Below are positions 42,630-51,670 of a stretch of DNA of 64,000 nt, piece after piece; position 1 is the stretch's first letter, and every line of letters starts with the position of its first letter. A program made the position numbers and the translations under genes. This DNA comes from an uncultured Prevotellaceae bacterium (GTDB lineage: Bacteria; Bacteroidota; Bacteroidia; Bacteroidales; Muribaculaceae). The notes under the pieces are model-generated. The model was not told where the DNA came from and ran no database searches. It saw nothing but the letters and a program-made list of their open reading frames with translations. The DNA lies in the NCBI GenBank assembly GCA_900318535.1, contig ONKU01000014.1, forward strand, positions 40,113-104,112, written 5' to 3'.

Positions 42630-44804
42630 ATGAAAAAAGCGCTACTTTTCAGACTCGCCGTCCTGATGGCGGCCATGATGTGTGCCCTCGGCGCCGCTGC
42701 TGCCGAGGCCTATGCCTGCTACACGCCGTCGAACACGACGCTGACGTTCTACTACGACAACTACCGCAGCAGCCGCACAGGCACAACCTACGACCTGAAC
42801 ACAGGCAGCAACGATGCCGGCTGGGACACCGACGGCACCAAATCCAATGTGACCAAGGTGGTCTTTGACCCCTCGTTCACTGGAGCCCGCCCGACGACCA
42901 CCTACGATTGGTTTTATTATATGCAGAACCTTGAATCCATCACGGGCCTGAATTACCTAAACACCAGTGAGGTGACCAATATGGATTGGATGTTTTTGGG
43001 TTGCGGGAAGCTTACAAGCCTTGACTTTAGCAGTTTCAACACGTCCAAGGTGACCAGCATGTATCATATGTTCGATGGCTGCGTCAAGCTGCAAACTATC
43101 TATGTGGGCAGTGGCTGGAGCACCGCTGCTGTGACGTCCTCTTCAGAGATGTTCAATTTCTGCCCCCGTCTGGTGGGTGGCCAGGGCACGACCTGGGACA
43201 TAGACAACCCGAAGGACAAGACCTACGCCCACATCGACGGCGGCCCCAGCAACCCGGGCTACTTCACCGAGTGGAAAGAGGCCTATGCCTGCTACACGCC
43301 GTCGAACACGACGCTGACGTTCTACTACGACACCCAGCGCAGCAGCCGCACAGGCACGACCTTCGACCTGAACACGGGTGATAATGTTGTCGGTTGGGAA
43401 ACCAATGTGACCAAAGTGGTCTTTGACCCGTCGTTCGCCAGTGCCCGCCCGACAAGCACCTACGGTTGGTTCTATGATATGACAAACCTTCAAACCATCA
43501 CGGGCATCGAGTATCTGAATACTAGCGAGGTGACCAATATGGGTCACATGTTCAATGGTTGCATTGAATTGACGAGCCTTGACTTGAGCAGTTTCAATAC
43601 CTCCAAGGTGACCCACATGCATCAAATGTTCCAATTTTGCTATGAATTGACGAGCCTTGACTTGAGCAATTTCAACACCGCCAAGGTGACCGACATACAC
43701 TATATGCTCGATTACTGCACTAATCTGCGAACCATCTATGTGGGCGATGGTTGGAGCACGGCTGCCGTGACGAACTCCACTAGTATGTTCAGGAACTGCA
43801 CCAGCCTGGTGGGTGGCCAGGGCACGACCTACGATGCCAACCATATTGACAAGGCCTATGCCCACATCGACGGCGGCCCGAGCAACCCGGGCTACTTCAC
43901 CGAGTGGAAAGAGGCTTACGCCTGCTACACGCCGTCGAACACGACGCTGACGTTCTACTACGACAAACTGCGCAGCAGCCGCACGGGAACGACCTATGAC
44001 CTGAACACGGGTAACAATTGGCCCGATTGGTACACTGACGGCACCAATGCCAGTGTGACCAAGGTGGTCTTTGACCCCTCGTTCGCCAATGCCCGCCCGA
44101 CGACCACCTACGATTGGTTTTATTATATGCAGAATCTTCAATCCATCACGGGCATCAGTTACCTGAACACCAGCGAGGTGACCAGTATGGCTTATATGTT
44201 CTGCAACTGCTCTATACTAACAAGCCTTGATGTGAGCCATTTCAACACGTCCAAGGTGACCGATATGAGATACATGTTCTACAACTGCAGGACACTAACG
44301 AGCCTTGATGTGAGCAGTTTCAACACGTCCAAGGTGACCAATATGTGCGCGTTGTTCTTGAACTGCAAATTGACAAGCCTTGACTTGAGCGGTTTCAACA
44401 CGTCCAAGGTGACCAATATGAGATACATGTTCGCTGGCGGCCTCAATCAGCAGACCATCTATGTAGGCAATGACTGGAGCACTGCGGCTGTGACGGAGTC
44501 CAGTGATATGTTTACGAACTGCTTCAACCTGGTGGGCGGCCAGGGCACGACCTACGATGCTAGCCATGTGGACAAGGCCTACGCCCACATCGACGGCGGC
44601 ACGAGCAACCCGGGCTACTTCACCGCGAAGAACACCGGCCTGCGTGGCGACGTGAACGGCGACGGCAGCGTGAACATCAGCGACGTCACCGCCCTGATCG
44701 ACTACCTGCTCAGCGGTAATCCATCAGGCGTTAATGTGACAGCCGCCGACTGCAACCAGGACAGCAGCGTCAACATCAGCGACGTGACCTCAGGCCATTG
44801 GTAA
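42630..44804 (+). CDS. BspA-like (DUF285) surface protein with a damaged dockerin
   Basis: The 724-residue protein has a signal peptide (about 1-26). Three large repeats begin near residues 26, 217 and 428 with the same block EAYACYTPSNTTLTFYYD, each followed by DUF285-type repeats (LTSLDLSSFNTSKVTHMHQM). The C-terminus (about 671-724) is a dockerin-like pair: the first calcium loop and helix are intact (GDVNGDGSVNISDVTALIDY). The second ends abruptly after NISDVT with SGHW and the stop, as if the seven residues ALIDYLL were deleted in frame. It is a surface or secreted adhesin-like protein. I start at the ATG at 42630, which gives the signal peptide; the earlier frame is noncoding repeat DNA. 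Confidence 0.85.
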   Translation: MKKALLFRLAVLMAAMMCALGAAAAEAYACYTPSNTTLTFYYDNYRSSRTGTTYDLNTGSNDAGWDTDGTKSNVTKVVFDPSFTGARPTTTYDWFYYMQNLESITGLNYLNTSEVTNMDWMFLGCGKLTSLDFSSFNTSKVTSMYHMFDGCVKLQTIYVGSGWSTAAVTSSSEMFNFCPRLVGGQGTTWDIDNPKDKTYAHIDGGPSNPGYFTEWKEAYACYTPSNTTLTFYYDTQRSSRTGTTFDLNTGDNVVGWETNVTKVVFDPSFASARPTSTYGWFYDMTNLQTITGIEYLNTSEVTNMGHMFNGCIELTSLDLSSFNTSKVTHMHQMFQFCYELTSLDLSNFNTAKVTDIHYMLDYCTNLRTIYVGDGWSTAAVTNSTSMFRNCTSLVGGQGTTYDANHIDKAYAHIDGGPSNPGYFTEWKEAYACYTPSNTTLTFYYDKLRSSRTGTTYDLNTGNNWPDWYTDGTNASVTKVVFDPSFANARPTTTYDWFYYMQNLQSITGISYLNTSEVTSMAYMFCNCSILTSLDVSHFNTSKVTDMRYMFYNCRTLTSLDVSSFNTSKVTNMCALFLNCKLTSLDLSGFNTSKVTNMRYMFAGGLNQQTIYVGNDWSTAAVTESSDMFTNCFNLVGGQGTTYDASHVDKAYAHIDGGTSNPGYFTAKNTGLRGDVNGDGSVNISDVTALIDYLLSGNPSGVNVTAADCNQDSSVNISDVTSGHW

Positions 44805-44925
44805 GAAACTACGAATTACGCGAATTAAACTAATTGCATCCGCAGTAATGCTCGCGTTGCTCGCAGTTTAGAGTTTAGAGTTATGGCCTGCGGCGCTAAT
44901 GCTAATTTCGCTAATTAAACTAATT

Positions 44926-44954
44926 GCATCCGCGTTCAAATTGGGCGCGGATGC
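44926..44954 (+). terminator. GCATCCGCG / CGCGGATGC hairpin
   Basis: Perfect 9-bp stem (44926-44934 with 44946-44954), an 11-base loop, then a T-rich stretch. It is the best candidate terminator for the BspA-like gene, about 120 bp after its stop. Confidence 0.6.
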
Positions 44955-44984
44955 TTTCGTTTCATTCGTTTCATTCGTAGACTT

Positions 44985-45038
44985 TAAAATCTTCGCGGCT
45001 TCGCGCCTTGGCGTGGGGTAAAAAAGAGCGCGGATGCC
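44985..45038 (+). repeat. 54-bp direct repeat, copy 2
   Basis: Identical over 54 bases, and in the same orientation, to the copy at 42434-42487. Confidence 0.9.
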
Positions 45039-45167
45039 AATTAGATTAATTCGATCAATTTATAGACTTAAAAAAAACTTCGCACGGCCGTGTATATGTG
45101 GAAAGGGCGGAAAAAGTGAAAAAACGAAAACAATGGCCGTTAACTCTAAAAATATGTTTTCCGTCGC

Positions 45168-45197
45168 TTGCCATGAAGGAAAAATGCAGTATCTTCG
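45168..45197 (+). promoter_or_regulatory. Promoter of dxr: TTG, 19 bp, TATCTTCG
   Basis: TTG at 45168-45170 and TATCTTCG at 45190-45197 (one mismatch to TAnnTTTG) with 19 bp between, 22 bp before the dxr ATG. Confidence 0.5.
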
Positions 45198-45219
45198 CAG
45201 TTTGTAATAAAGAGAACGT

Positions 45220-46389
45220 ATGAGAGAGACCAGACGAAATATTGCAGTGCTGGGCAGCACGGGGTCTATCGGGCGCCAGACGCTCGATATCATTGCCGAG
45301 TACCCTGCCCTGTTCCAGGCCTGGCTGCTGGTTGCCCGCAGCAGCGCCGACCTGCTCATCCAGCAGGCACGCCAGATGCGTCCCCACATGGTCATCATTG
45401 CCGATGAGCAGTACTATGAATATGTTCGCGACGCCCTCGAGGACACCGACATCGAGGTTGCCACCGGCAGCGCTGCCATCGCCCAAGCCGTCACCGCGCC
45501 CGAGATAGATACCGTGGTGACCGCCATGGTGGGCTACAGCGGGCTGGAATCGACGATTGCCGCTATCGGAGCGGGCAAGCGCATTGCCCTGGCCAACAAG
45601 GAGACCCTGGTGGTGGCAGGCGAACTGATAGACCGCCTGCTGAAGGGTTCCGAAAGCGTGCTCTACCCTGTGGACAGCGAGCACGGCGCCTTCTACCAGT
45701 GCCTGGTGGGCGAGCGCATGCAGGACGTGGAGAAGCTGTGGCTGACGGCCTCGGGCGGTCCCTTCCGCACACTGCCCAAGGAGCAATTGGCCACCGTCAC
45801 CGCTGCCGACGCCCTCAAGCATCCCAACTGGTCGATGGGAGCCAAAATCACCATCGACTCGGCCACGATGATGAACAAAGGCTTTGAGATGATCGAGGCC
45901 CGCTGGCTGTTCGGCGTGATGCCTGACGACATCGAGATCGTGGTGCATCCGCAGAGCATCATCCACTCGATGGTCGCCTTCAAGGACGGCTCGGTGAAGG
46001 CTCAGCTGGGCTTGCCCGACATGCACCTGCCCATCCGCTACGCCCTGGGTCTGCCCGACGGCCGACTGGCGAGCGACTGCCGCAAGATGACCATCGAGGA
46101 CATGGCGAACCTGACGCTGGAACGCCCCGACTTTGATAAGTTCCCGCTGCTGGGCACGGCCTATGCCGCTGCACGCACGGGCGGCACAGCGCCCTGCGTG
46201 ATGAACGCCGCCAACGAGATTGCTGTGGCGGCCTTCCTGCAGGACAAGATCCGCTTCACCGATATTTACCGCATTATTGATACTACCATGGCCCAGGCTC
46301 ACCTTGTCGAACGGCCCACCTATGACGACTATGTGGCCAGCAACGACGAAGCCCGCGCCATCGCCACCCAACTAACAACTAAGAACTAA
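45220..46389 (+). CDS. dxr: 1-deoxy-D-xylulose 5-phosphate reductoisomerase
   Basis: Dxr (IspC) converts DXP to MEP with NADPH, the committed step of the non-mevalonate isoprenoid pathway. The 389-residue protein has the NADPH-binding LGSTGSIGRQTLD, then NKETLVVAGELI, the metal/substrate motif SEHGAFYQCL, and ASGGPFRTLP. Length and order are typical. The last six residues (QLTTKN) are encoded by the tandem spacer repeat that runs on into the gap before rseP, so the C-terminus may have been reshaped by the repeat. It is the first of a run of plus-strand genes. Confidence 0.95.
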   Translation: MRETRRNIAVLGSTGSIGRQTLDIIAEYPALFQAWLLVARSSADLLIQQARQMRPHMVIIADEQYYEYVRDALEDTDIEVATGSAAIAQAVTAPEIDTVVTAMVGYSGLESTIAAIGAGKRIALANKETLVVAGELIDRLLKGSESVLYPVDSEHGAFYQCLVGERMQDVEKLWLTASGGPFRTLPKEQLATVTAADALKHPNWSMGAKITIDSATMMNKGFEMIEARWLFGVMPDDIEIVVHPQSIIHSMVAFKDGSVKAQLGLPDMHLPIRYALGLPDGRLASDCRKMTIEDMANLTLERPDFDKFPLLGTAYAAARTGGTAPCVMNAANEIAVAAFLQDKIRFTDIYRIIDTTMAQAHLVERPTYDDYVASNDEARAIATQLTTKN

Positions 46390-46414
46390 AAACCAACAAC
46401 TAAGAACTAAAAAC
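46374..46414 (+). repeat. 21-bp-period tandem repeat between dxr and rseP
   Basis: Two exact 20-bp copies lie at 46374-46393 and 46395-46414, one base apart, made of CAACTAAGAACTAAAAAC. The first copy overlaps the last codons and stop of dxr. It belongs to the CTAA spacer family. Confidence 0.85.
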
Positions 46415-46421
46415 TCAATTA

Positions 46422-47837
46422 ATGAGTGCAACACTGATAAAGACCCTTGAATTTTTTCTGGCCCTGGGCATCCTGGTGATGATCCATGAGTTCGGACATT
46501 ACTTCTTTGCCCGCGTGTTTGGCGTGTGGGTAGAGAAATTCTACATGTTTTTCAATCCCTGGCTGTCCATCGTCAAGTGGAAACCGGGCAAATACGTGAA
46601 GTGGTTCTCACACGGCAACGAGATGGCCGTGGCAGGAGATAACGACCCCGACGAAAACAAGAAATCGTGGCGTGCCACCGAGTATGGCATCGGCTGGCTG
46701 CCCCTGGGCGGCTACTGCTCCATCGCGGGCATGATTGACGAGTCGATGAACACCGAGGCCATGAAACAGCCCGCCAAGCCCTACGAGTTCCGCAGTAAAC
46801 CCGCATGGCAGCGCCTGTTGATCATGCTGGGCGGTGTGCTGTTCAACTTCCTGCTGGCGATTGTCATCTACTCGGGCATCGTCTATGCCGTGGGTGAGCA
46901 GTTCATCAACTTCACCGACGCCACCGAGGGTATGGAATTCTGCGACAGCGCCCACAAAGCCGGCTTTGTGGATGGTGACATCCCCTTGACGGCCGACGGC
47001 AAGCCGCTGGCCTACTTCAACAGCGAGGACGTGAACGCCATGCTCATCGCCAAGGAGGTGACCGTGTTGCGCAACCACAAGGACACGGTAACCATCTCTT
47101 TACCCAAGGATTTCATCTTCCAGGCCAACAATGACGCCGAAGCGGGCCAGGCATTCATGGCCTATCGCCTGCCCGTGGTCGTGGCGCAAACGCAACCTCG
47201 CATGGGCGGCGAGAAAGCCGGGCTGCAAGGCGGCGACCGCCTGCTGGCAGTAAACGGCACCCCTACCCCCAGCTACTCGGAACTCACTGTCGAGTTGGAG
47301 AAGAACAAGGGCAAGAATGTCACCCTGATGTATGATCGTGGAGGCCAAAGGCTTACCGCTACCGATGTTCCCATTGACGCAGACGGCAAGCTGGGCATCA
47401 TGCTCACCGAGCCCACCAAGATATACAACACCACGGTCAAGAATTACAACATCCTGCAATCCATCCCCCGCGGCATCGAAATGGGCTGGAGCAAGCTCGT
47501 GACCTATGTCAAGCAGCTCAAGCTCATCTTCACCCCGCAAGGCGCGCAGAGCGTTGGCGGTTTCGGCACCATCGGCAGCATCTTCCCGCCGACGTGGAAC
47601 TGGGTAGATTTCTGGAACATTACCGCATTCATTTCGGTCATCCTTGCCGTGATGAACATCCTGCCCATTCCGGCCCTGGACGGCGGTCACGTGATGTTCC
47701 TGCTGTATGAAATGATTACCCGCCGCCAGCCCAGTCTCAAGTTCCTGGAGCGGGCGCAGACCATCGGTATGGCGCTGCTGATCGCCCTGCTGGTATTCGC
47801 TAACGGAAACGACATCTACCGGTTCTTCTTCAAATAA
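46422..47837 (+). CDS. rseP: Site-2 protease, RseP family
   Basis: RseP is an inner-membrane zinc protease that cuts within the membrane to release anti-sigma factors or clear signal peptides. The 471-residue protein has HEFGH in the first membrane segment (H22, E23, H26), a PDZ region (about 240-310, GGEKAGLQGGDRLLAVNG), and the second catalytic region NILPIPALDGGHVMF near residue 415. A long insert after the first segment (KWKPGKYVKWFSHGNE) is usual in Bacteroidetes. It follows dxr, its frequent partner, across a 32-bp repeat spacer. Confidence 0.93.
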   Translation: MSATLIKTLEFFLALGILVMIHEFGHYFFARVFGVWVEKFYMFFNPWLSIVKWKPGKYVKWFSHGNEMAVAGDNDPDENKKSWRATEYGIGWLPLGGYCSIAGMIDESMNTEAMKQPAKPYEFRSKPAWQRLLIMLGGVLFNFLLAIVIYSGIVYAVGEQFINFTDATEGMEFCDSAHKAGFVDGDIPLTADGKPLAYFNSEDVNAMLIAKEVTVLRNHKDTVTISLPKDFIFQANNDAEAGQAFMAYRLPVVVAQTQPRMGGEKAGLQGGDRLLAVNGTPTPSYSELTVELEKNKGKNVTLMYDRGGQRLTATDVPIDADGKLGIMLTEPTKIYNTTVKNYNILQSIPRGIEMGWSKLVTYVKQLKLIFTPQGAQSVGGFGTIGSIFPPTWNWVDFWNITAFISVILAVMNILPIPALDGGHVMFLLYEMITRRQPSLKFLERAQTIGMALLIALLVFANGNDIYRFFFK

Positions 47838-47841
47838 ACGC

Positions 47842-47877
47842 TCTAGATTATCTAGAAAATCTAGATTATCTAGAAAC
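47842..47877 (+). repeat. 18-bp tandem palindromic repeat between rseP and rlmI
   Basis: Two copies of an 18-bp unit built on TCTAGATTATCTAGA (47842-47859 and 47860-47877), differing only in the last base, then CTAAGGACTAAAAACC before the rlmI start. The units are self-complementary and rich in the CTAG word. Confidence 0.8.
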
Positions 47878-47904
47878 TAAGGACTAAAAACCAGAAACCA
47901 AAAT

Positions 47905-49086
47905 ATGACCTATAAAACCGTAACTCTCAAGCGCGGCAAGGAAGACTCCCTGCAACGTTTCCATCCCTGGGTGTTCTCGGGAGCCATTGCCGCTGCCGAC
48001 GATACCATCGACGAGGGTGACCTGGTGACCGTCTATGCCCACGACGGCACCCTCATCGGCAACGGACACAGCCAGATCGGGAGCATTGCCGTGAGGATGC
48101 TCACCTTTGACGACACGGCCATCGACGAGGCGTTCTACGAGCAACGGCTCAACGACGCCTACCGCATGCGACAGTCCTTGGGGCTGCAACGCGAGAACAA
48201 CAATGCCTACCGCCTCGTGCACGGCGAGGGCGACTTCCTGCCAGGCCTGGTGGTGGATATCTATGGCCCCACGGCCGTGATGCAGGCCCACTCGCCCGGC
48301 ATGCACTTTGCCCGCAACATCATCGCCCAGGCACTGGTCAAGTTGCCGGGCGTGCGCAACGTCTATTACAAGAGCGAGACTACCCTTCCCTACAAGGCCC
48401 ACCTCGACCCGGTGAATGATTACATCATCGGACACATGGAGACCGACGAGGCGCTGGAAAACGGTCTGCGCTTCCACGTCGATTGGCTCAAGGGACAGAA
48501 AACCGGATTCTTTGTCGATCAGCGCGAGAACCGCAGTCTGCTGGAGCATTACAGCCAGGGACGACGGGTGCTGAACATGTTCTGCTACACGGGAGGTTTT
48601 TCGGTCTATGCACTGCGCGGTGGTGCCCAACTCGTCCACTCGGTGGACAGTTCGGCCAAAGCCGTACGCCTGACCGATGACAACGTGGCGCTGAATTTCG
48701 CCCCTGAGGACGGCCGACACAAGTCATTTGCCGAGGATGCCTTCAAGTTCCTCGACAACATGGAGAAGGATGCCTATGACCTGATTATCCTTGACCCGCC
48801 CGCATTTGCCAAGCACAAGAGTGCCCTGCGCAACGCTCTGGTGGGTTACCGCCGCCTGAATGCCAAGGCGCTGGAGAAAATCGCTCCAGGCAGCATCCTG
48901 TTCACTTTTTCCTGCTCCCAGGCAGTGAACAAGGACCAGTTCCGTCTGGCAGTGTTCAGCGCAGCAGCCCAGACGCGCCGCAAGGTGCGCATCCTGCACC
49001 AGCTCACCCAACCCGCCGACCATCCCATCAACATCTACCACCCCGAGGGCGAGTACCTGAAGGGTCTGGTGCTGTATGTTGAATAA
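47905..49086 (+). CDS. rlmI: 23S rRNA (cytosine-C5) methyltransferase RlmI-like
   Basis: RlmI-type enzymes methylate C1962 of 23S rRNA. The 393-residue protein has an N-terminal PUA domain (about 1-75, RFHPWVFSGAI) and a C-terminal SAM methyltransferase. SAM-binding motifs are VLNMFCYTGGFSVYALRGGA with VHSVDSSAKAV, then LIILDPPAFAKHKSAL, and the catalytic cysteine in FTFSCSQAV. This layout is specific to the RlmI/RlmK family. The residue it methylates is inferred from the family. Confidence 0.9.
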   Translation: MTYKTVTLKRGKEDSLQRFHPWVFSGAIAAADDTIDEGDLVTVYAHDGTLIGNGHSQIGSIAVRMLTFDDTAIDEAFYEQRLNDAYRMRQSLGLQRENNNAYRLVHGEGDFLPGLVVDIYGPTAVMQAHSPGMHFARNIIAQALVKLPGVRNVYYKSETTLPYKAHLDPVNDYIIGHMETDEALENGLRFHVDWLKGQKTGFFVDQRENRSLLEHYSQGRRVLNMFCYTGGFSVYALRGGAQLVHSVDSSAKAVRLTDDNVALNFAPEDGRHKSFAEDAFKFLDNMEKDAYDLIILDPPAFAKHKSALRNALVGYRRLNAKALEKIAPGSILFTFSCSQAVNKDQFRLAVFSAAAQTRRKVRILHQLTQPADHPINIYHPEGEYLKGLVLYVE

Positions 49087-49124
49087 TAGCATAAACACAA
49101 CAATTCTTAAATATACGAAAAACA

Positions 49125-49577
49125 ATGAAGAAATTTTCTATCCTTTTTGCAGCCGTGGCATTGATGGCCATGACCGCATGTAATGAGAAACCCGCTAAGA
49201 ACGAAGTCAATGCTGATGCTAACGCGCCTGCCACCGAACAGGTTGACACGGCACAGGCCAAGGTAATGGTCGAGAAAGCCGCTCCCACCGAGGACGGTAA
49301 GGACCATGTGGCCGTTGAATTTGCCGACAAGGAGTATCAGGTGCGCCTGGAGAATCTTGCCGACGGCACTTATCGCCTGAGCCTGTGGAAAGTCGGGCAG
49401 GACAAGTCGGGCAAGCCCGAGCAGGTCGTTGAGAGCAAAAAGTGCGTGATGGACAAGAGCAACTACCTGATGAAGGGTGACGATGGCAAGAATTACATCA
49501 TCAGGGCCAAGGCCGGCCAGGAAGCACTCATCATCATGGACAAGAGTGGCGTGGTTTATCCCAAAACCGGTAAATGA
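49125..49577 (+). CDS. Small lipoprotein, unknown function
   Basis: The 150-residue protein has a lipoprotein signal (MKKFSILFAAVALMAMTAC, cysteine at 19), a low-complexity Ala/Asn/Glu linker (about 20-60) and a compact beta-rich domain (about 60-150) that I do not recognise. It is 38 bp after rlmI and 55 bp before the DPP III gene. Confidence 0.75.
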   Translation: MKKFSILFAAVALMAMTACNEKPAKNEVNADANAPATEQVDTAQAKVMVEKAAPTEDGKDHVAVEFADKEYQVRLENLADGTYRLSLWKVGQDKSGKPEQVVESKKCVMDKSNYLMKGDDGKNYIIRAKAGQEALIIMDKSGVVYPKTGK

Positions 49578-49632
49578 TTCCCCTGCACGTCGCAAGAACA
49601 AGCAAACGAAAGAAATCTAATAAAGAACGACA

Positions 49633-51636
49633 ATGAAGAAAATATTTCTTGCCGCTATCGCTACAGCGGCATTAGCAACTACCGCTATGGCTCAAGACAG
49701 CAATTTCAACTACTCGGTTGACCGTTTTGCCGACATCGAGGTGCTGCGCTACCAGGTGCCCGGCTTTGAGGACCTGTCGCTCCAGCAGAAGGAGCTGGTT
49801 TATTACCTCACCGAAGCTGCGCTCAACGGCCGCGATATCCTGTTTGACCAGAACTGCCAATACAACCTCATGGTGCGCGAGACGCTCGAGGACATCTATC
49901 GCAACTACACGGGCGACAAGAACGACAAGGACTACCAGGCCTTCCTCAAATACCTGAAACAGGTGTGGTTCGGCAACGGCATCCATCACCACTACTCGAT
50001 GGACAAGTTCATCCCCGAGTTCAGCAAGGAATTCTTTGACAAGCAGTTTGCCGCACTGCCCGGCAGGGCCAACAAGGCTGTCGAATACAAGAAGCTCTTG
50101 GACCGCGTCATCTTTGACCCCACCTTCATGGCCAAGCGCGTGAACCAGGCCGATGGCGAGGACCTGATTCTGACCTCGGCATGCAACATGTATGAGGGCG
50201 TGACCCAGCAGGAAGTTGAGGATTTCTACAACAACCTGAAAGACACCACCGACCTCACCCCCATCTCGTGGGGCTTGAACTGCAAGGTGGTGAAGAAGAA
50301 CGGCAAAGTTGTCGAGGAGCCCTACAAGGTGGGCGGCCTCTACAGCAAGGCCATCGAGAAGATCGTCTATTGGCTCCAGAAGGCTGCCACCGTGGCCGAG
50401 AACGAGGGCCAGCGCGCCTATATCAACGAGCTGATCAAGTTCTACCAGACCGGTTCGTTGAAGACCTTTGACGACTACAGCATCATGTGGGCCGAGGAGA
50501 CCAATAGCGATGTTGACTTCATCAACGGCTTCATTGAGAGCTATGGTGACCCCCTGGGCATGACCGGCTCGTGGGAAGGTATGGTCAATTTCAAGGACAA
50601 AGCTGCTTCACGCCGCTCTAAGCTCATCAGCGACAATGCTCAGTATTTCGAGAGCAATTCGCCCGTTGACGACCGCTTCAAGAAGAAAAACGTGAAGGGT
50701 GTGAGCGCCAAGGTCATCACCGCTGCCATCCTGGCCGGTGACAGCTATCCCTCGACGCCCATCGGCATCAACCTGCCCAACAGTAACTGGATCCGTGCCG
50801 CTCACGGTTCAAAGTCGGTTTCTATCGACAACATCACCGACGCCTACAACAAGGTGGCCGCCGGTACCGGTTTCAACGAGGAGTTTGCCTACAGCAACGA
50901 GGAAGTTGAGCTGATGAAGAAGTATCTCGACATCGCCGACGCTCTGCACACCGACCTGCACGAGTGCCTGGGCCATGCCTCGGGCCAACTGCTGCCCGGC
51001 GTTGATCAGGATGCCCTCAAGGCTTACGGCTCGTCGCTGGAGGAAGGCCGTGCCGACCTGTTCGCCCTCTATTACCTGGCCGATCCCAAGCTCGTCGAGT
51101 TGGGCATCTTCCCCAACATGGACACCTACAAGGCCGAGTACTACAAGTATATCATGAACGGTCTGATGACCCAGTTGACCCGCATCGTGCCGGGCAAGGA
51201 CATCGAGGAGGCCCACATGCGCAACCGCAAGTTCATCAGCGAGTGGTGCTACCAGCATGGCAAGAAGGACAACGTCATCGAGTACGTGAAGCGTGACGGC
51301 AAGACCTATATCCGCGTGAACGACTATCAGAAACTGCGTGGCCTGTTCGCCCAGCTGCTGGCCGAGGTACAGCGCATCAAGAGCGAAGGCGACTATGAGG
51401 CCGGACGCCAGTTGGTTGAGACCTACGGCGTGAAGGTTGACCCCGAAATCCACAAGGAAGTGCTCGCCCGCTACGAGGGCCTGAACATTGCTCCCTACAA
51501 GGGCTTTGTCAACCCCATCTACACTCCGGTGTATGACAAGAACGGCAAGCTCATCGACGTGAAGGTATCCTACACCGAGGGTTACATCGACCAGATGCTG
51601 CGCTACGGCCAGGACTACTCTCCCCTGACCCACTAA
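49633..51636 (+). CDS. Dipeptidyl-peptidase III (M49)
   Basis: DPP III removes dipeptides from the N-terminus of short peptides. The 667-residue protein has a signal peptide (MKKIFLAAIATAALATTAMA) and the long M49 zinc motif HECLGH (H443-H448), with the third ligand in LEEGRADL (about 470-471). Cysteine in the motif (HECLGH in place of the eukaryotic HELLGH) is the form found in Bacteroides thetaiotaomicron DPP III. It probably works in the periplasm on imported peptides. A GT-rich insertion or truncation is not seen; length is normal. Confidence 0.93.
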   Translation: MKKIFLAAIATAALATTAMAQDSNFNYSVDRFADIEVLRYQVPGFEDLSLQQKELVYYLTEAALNGRDILFDQNCQYNLMVRETLEDIYRNYTGDKNDKDYQAFLKYLKQVWFGNGIHHHYSMDKFIPEFSKEFFDKQFAALPGRANKAVEYKKLLDRVIFDPTFMAKRVNQADGEDLILTSACNMYEGVTQQEVEDFYNNLKDTTDLTPISWGLNCKVVKKNGKVVEEPYKVGGLYSKAIEKIVYWLQKAATVAENEGQRAYINELIKFYQTGSLKTFDDYSIMWAEETNSDVDFINGFIESYGDPLGMTGSWEGMVNFKDKAASRRSKLISDNAQYFESNSPVDDRFKKKNVKGVSAKVITAAILAGDSYPSTPIGINLPNSNWIRAAHGSKSVSIDNITDAYNKVAAGTGFNEEFAYSNEEVELMKKYLDIADALHTDLHECLGHASGQLLPGVDQDALKAYGSSLEEGRADLFALYYLADPKLVELGIFPNMDTYKAEYYKYIMNGLMTQLTRIVPGKDIEEAHMRNRKFISEWCYQHGKKDNVIEYVKRDGKTYIRVNDYQKLRGLFAQLLAEVQRIKSEGDYEAGRQLVETYGVKVDPEIHKEVLARYEGLNIAPYKGFVNPIYTPVYDKNGKLIDVKVSYTEGYIDQMLRYGQDYSPLTH

Positions 51637-51670
51637 ACCATAACTATAAACGATTCTTACATCCCCTGTC

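Larger units (their letters stand above)
44805..45219 (+). repeat. Gene-free, repeat-rich interval downstream of the BspA-like gene
   Basis: No gene is visible. From left to right it contains a GAATTACGCGAATTAAAC word, a TTTAGAGTTTAGAG tract near 44868-44881, a GCTAATTTCGCTAATT word, a terminator-like hairpin (44926-44954), the second copy of the 54-bp direct repeat (44985-45038), an A-rich GTGAAAAAACGAAAA tract, and the dxr promoter (45168-45197). Confidence 0.7.

Noticed and set aside
42706-43965. Three near-identical blocks in the BspA-like gene as a possible CRISPR or tandem array
   Set aside because: The blocks are about 570-630 bp apart and lie in frame within one gene, so they are protein repeats.
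43143-44141. 332-codon open frame antisense to the BspA-like gene
   Set aside because: Its internal repetition mirrors the repeats of the sense gene, so it is a shadow.
45055-46371. 438-codon open frame antisense to dxr
   Set aside because: Shadow of dxr; no motif.
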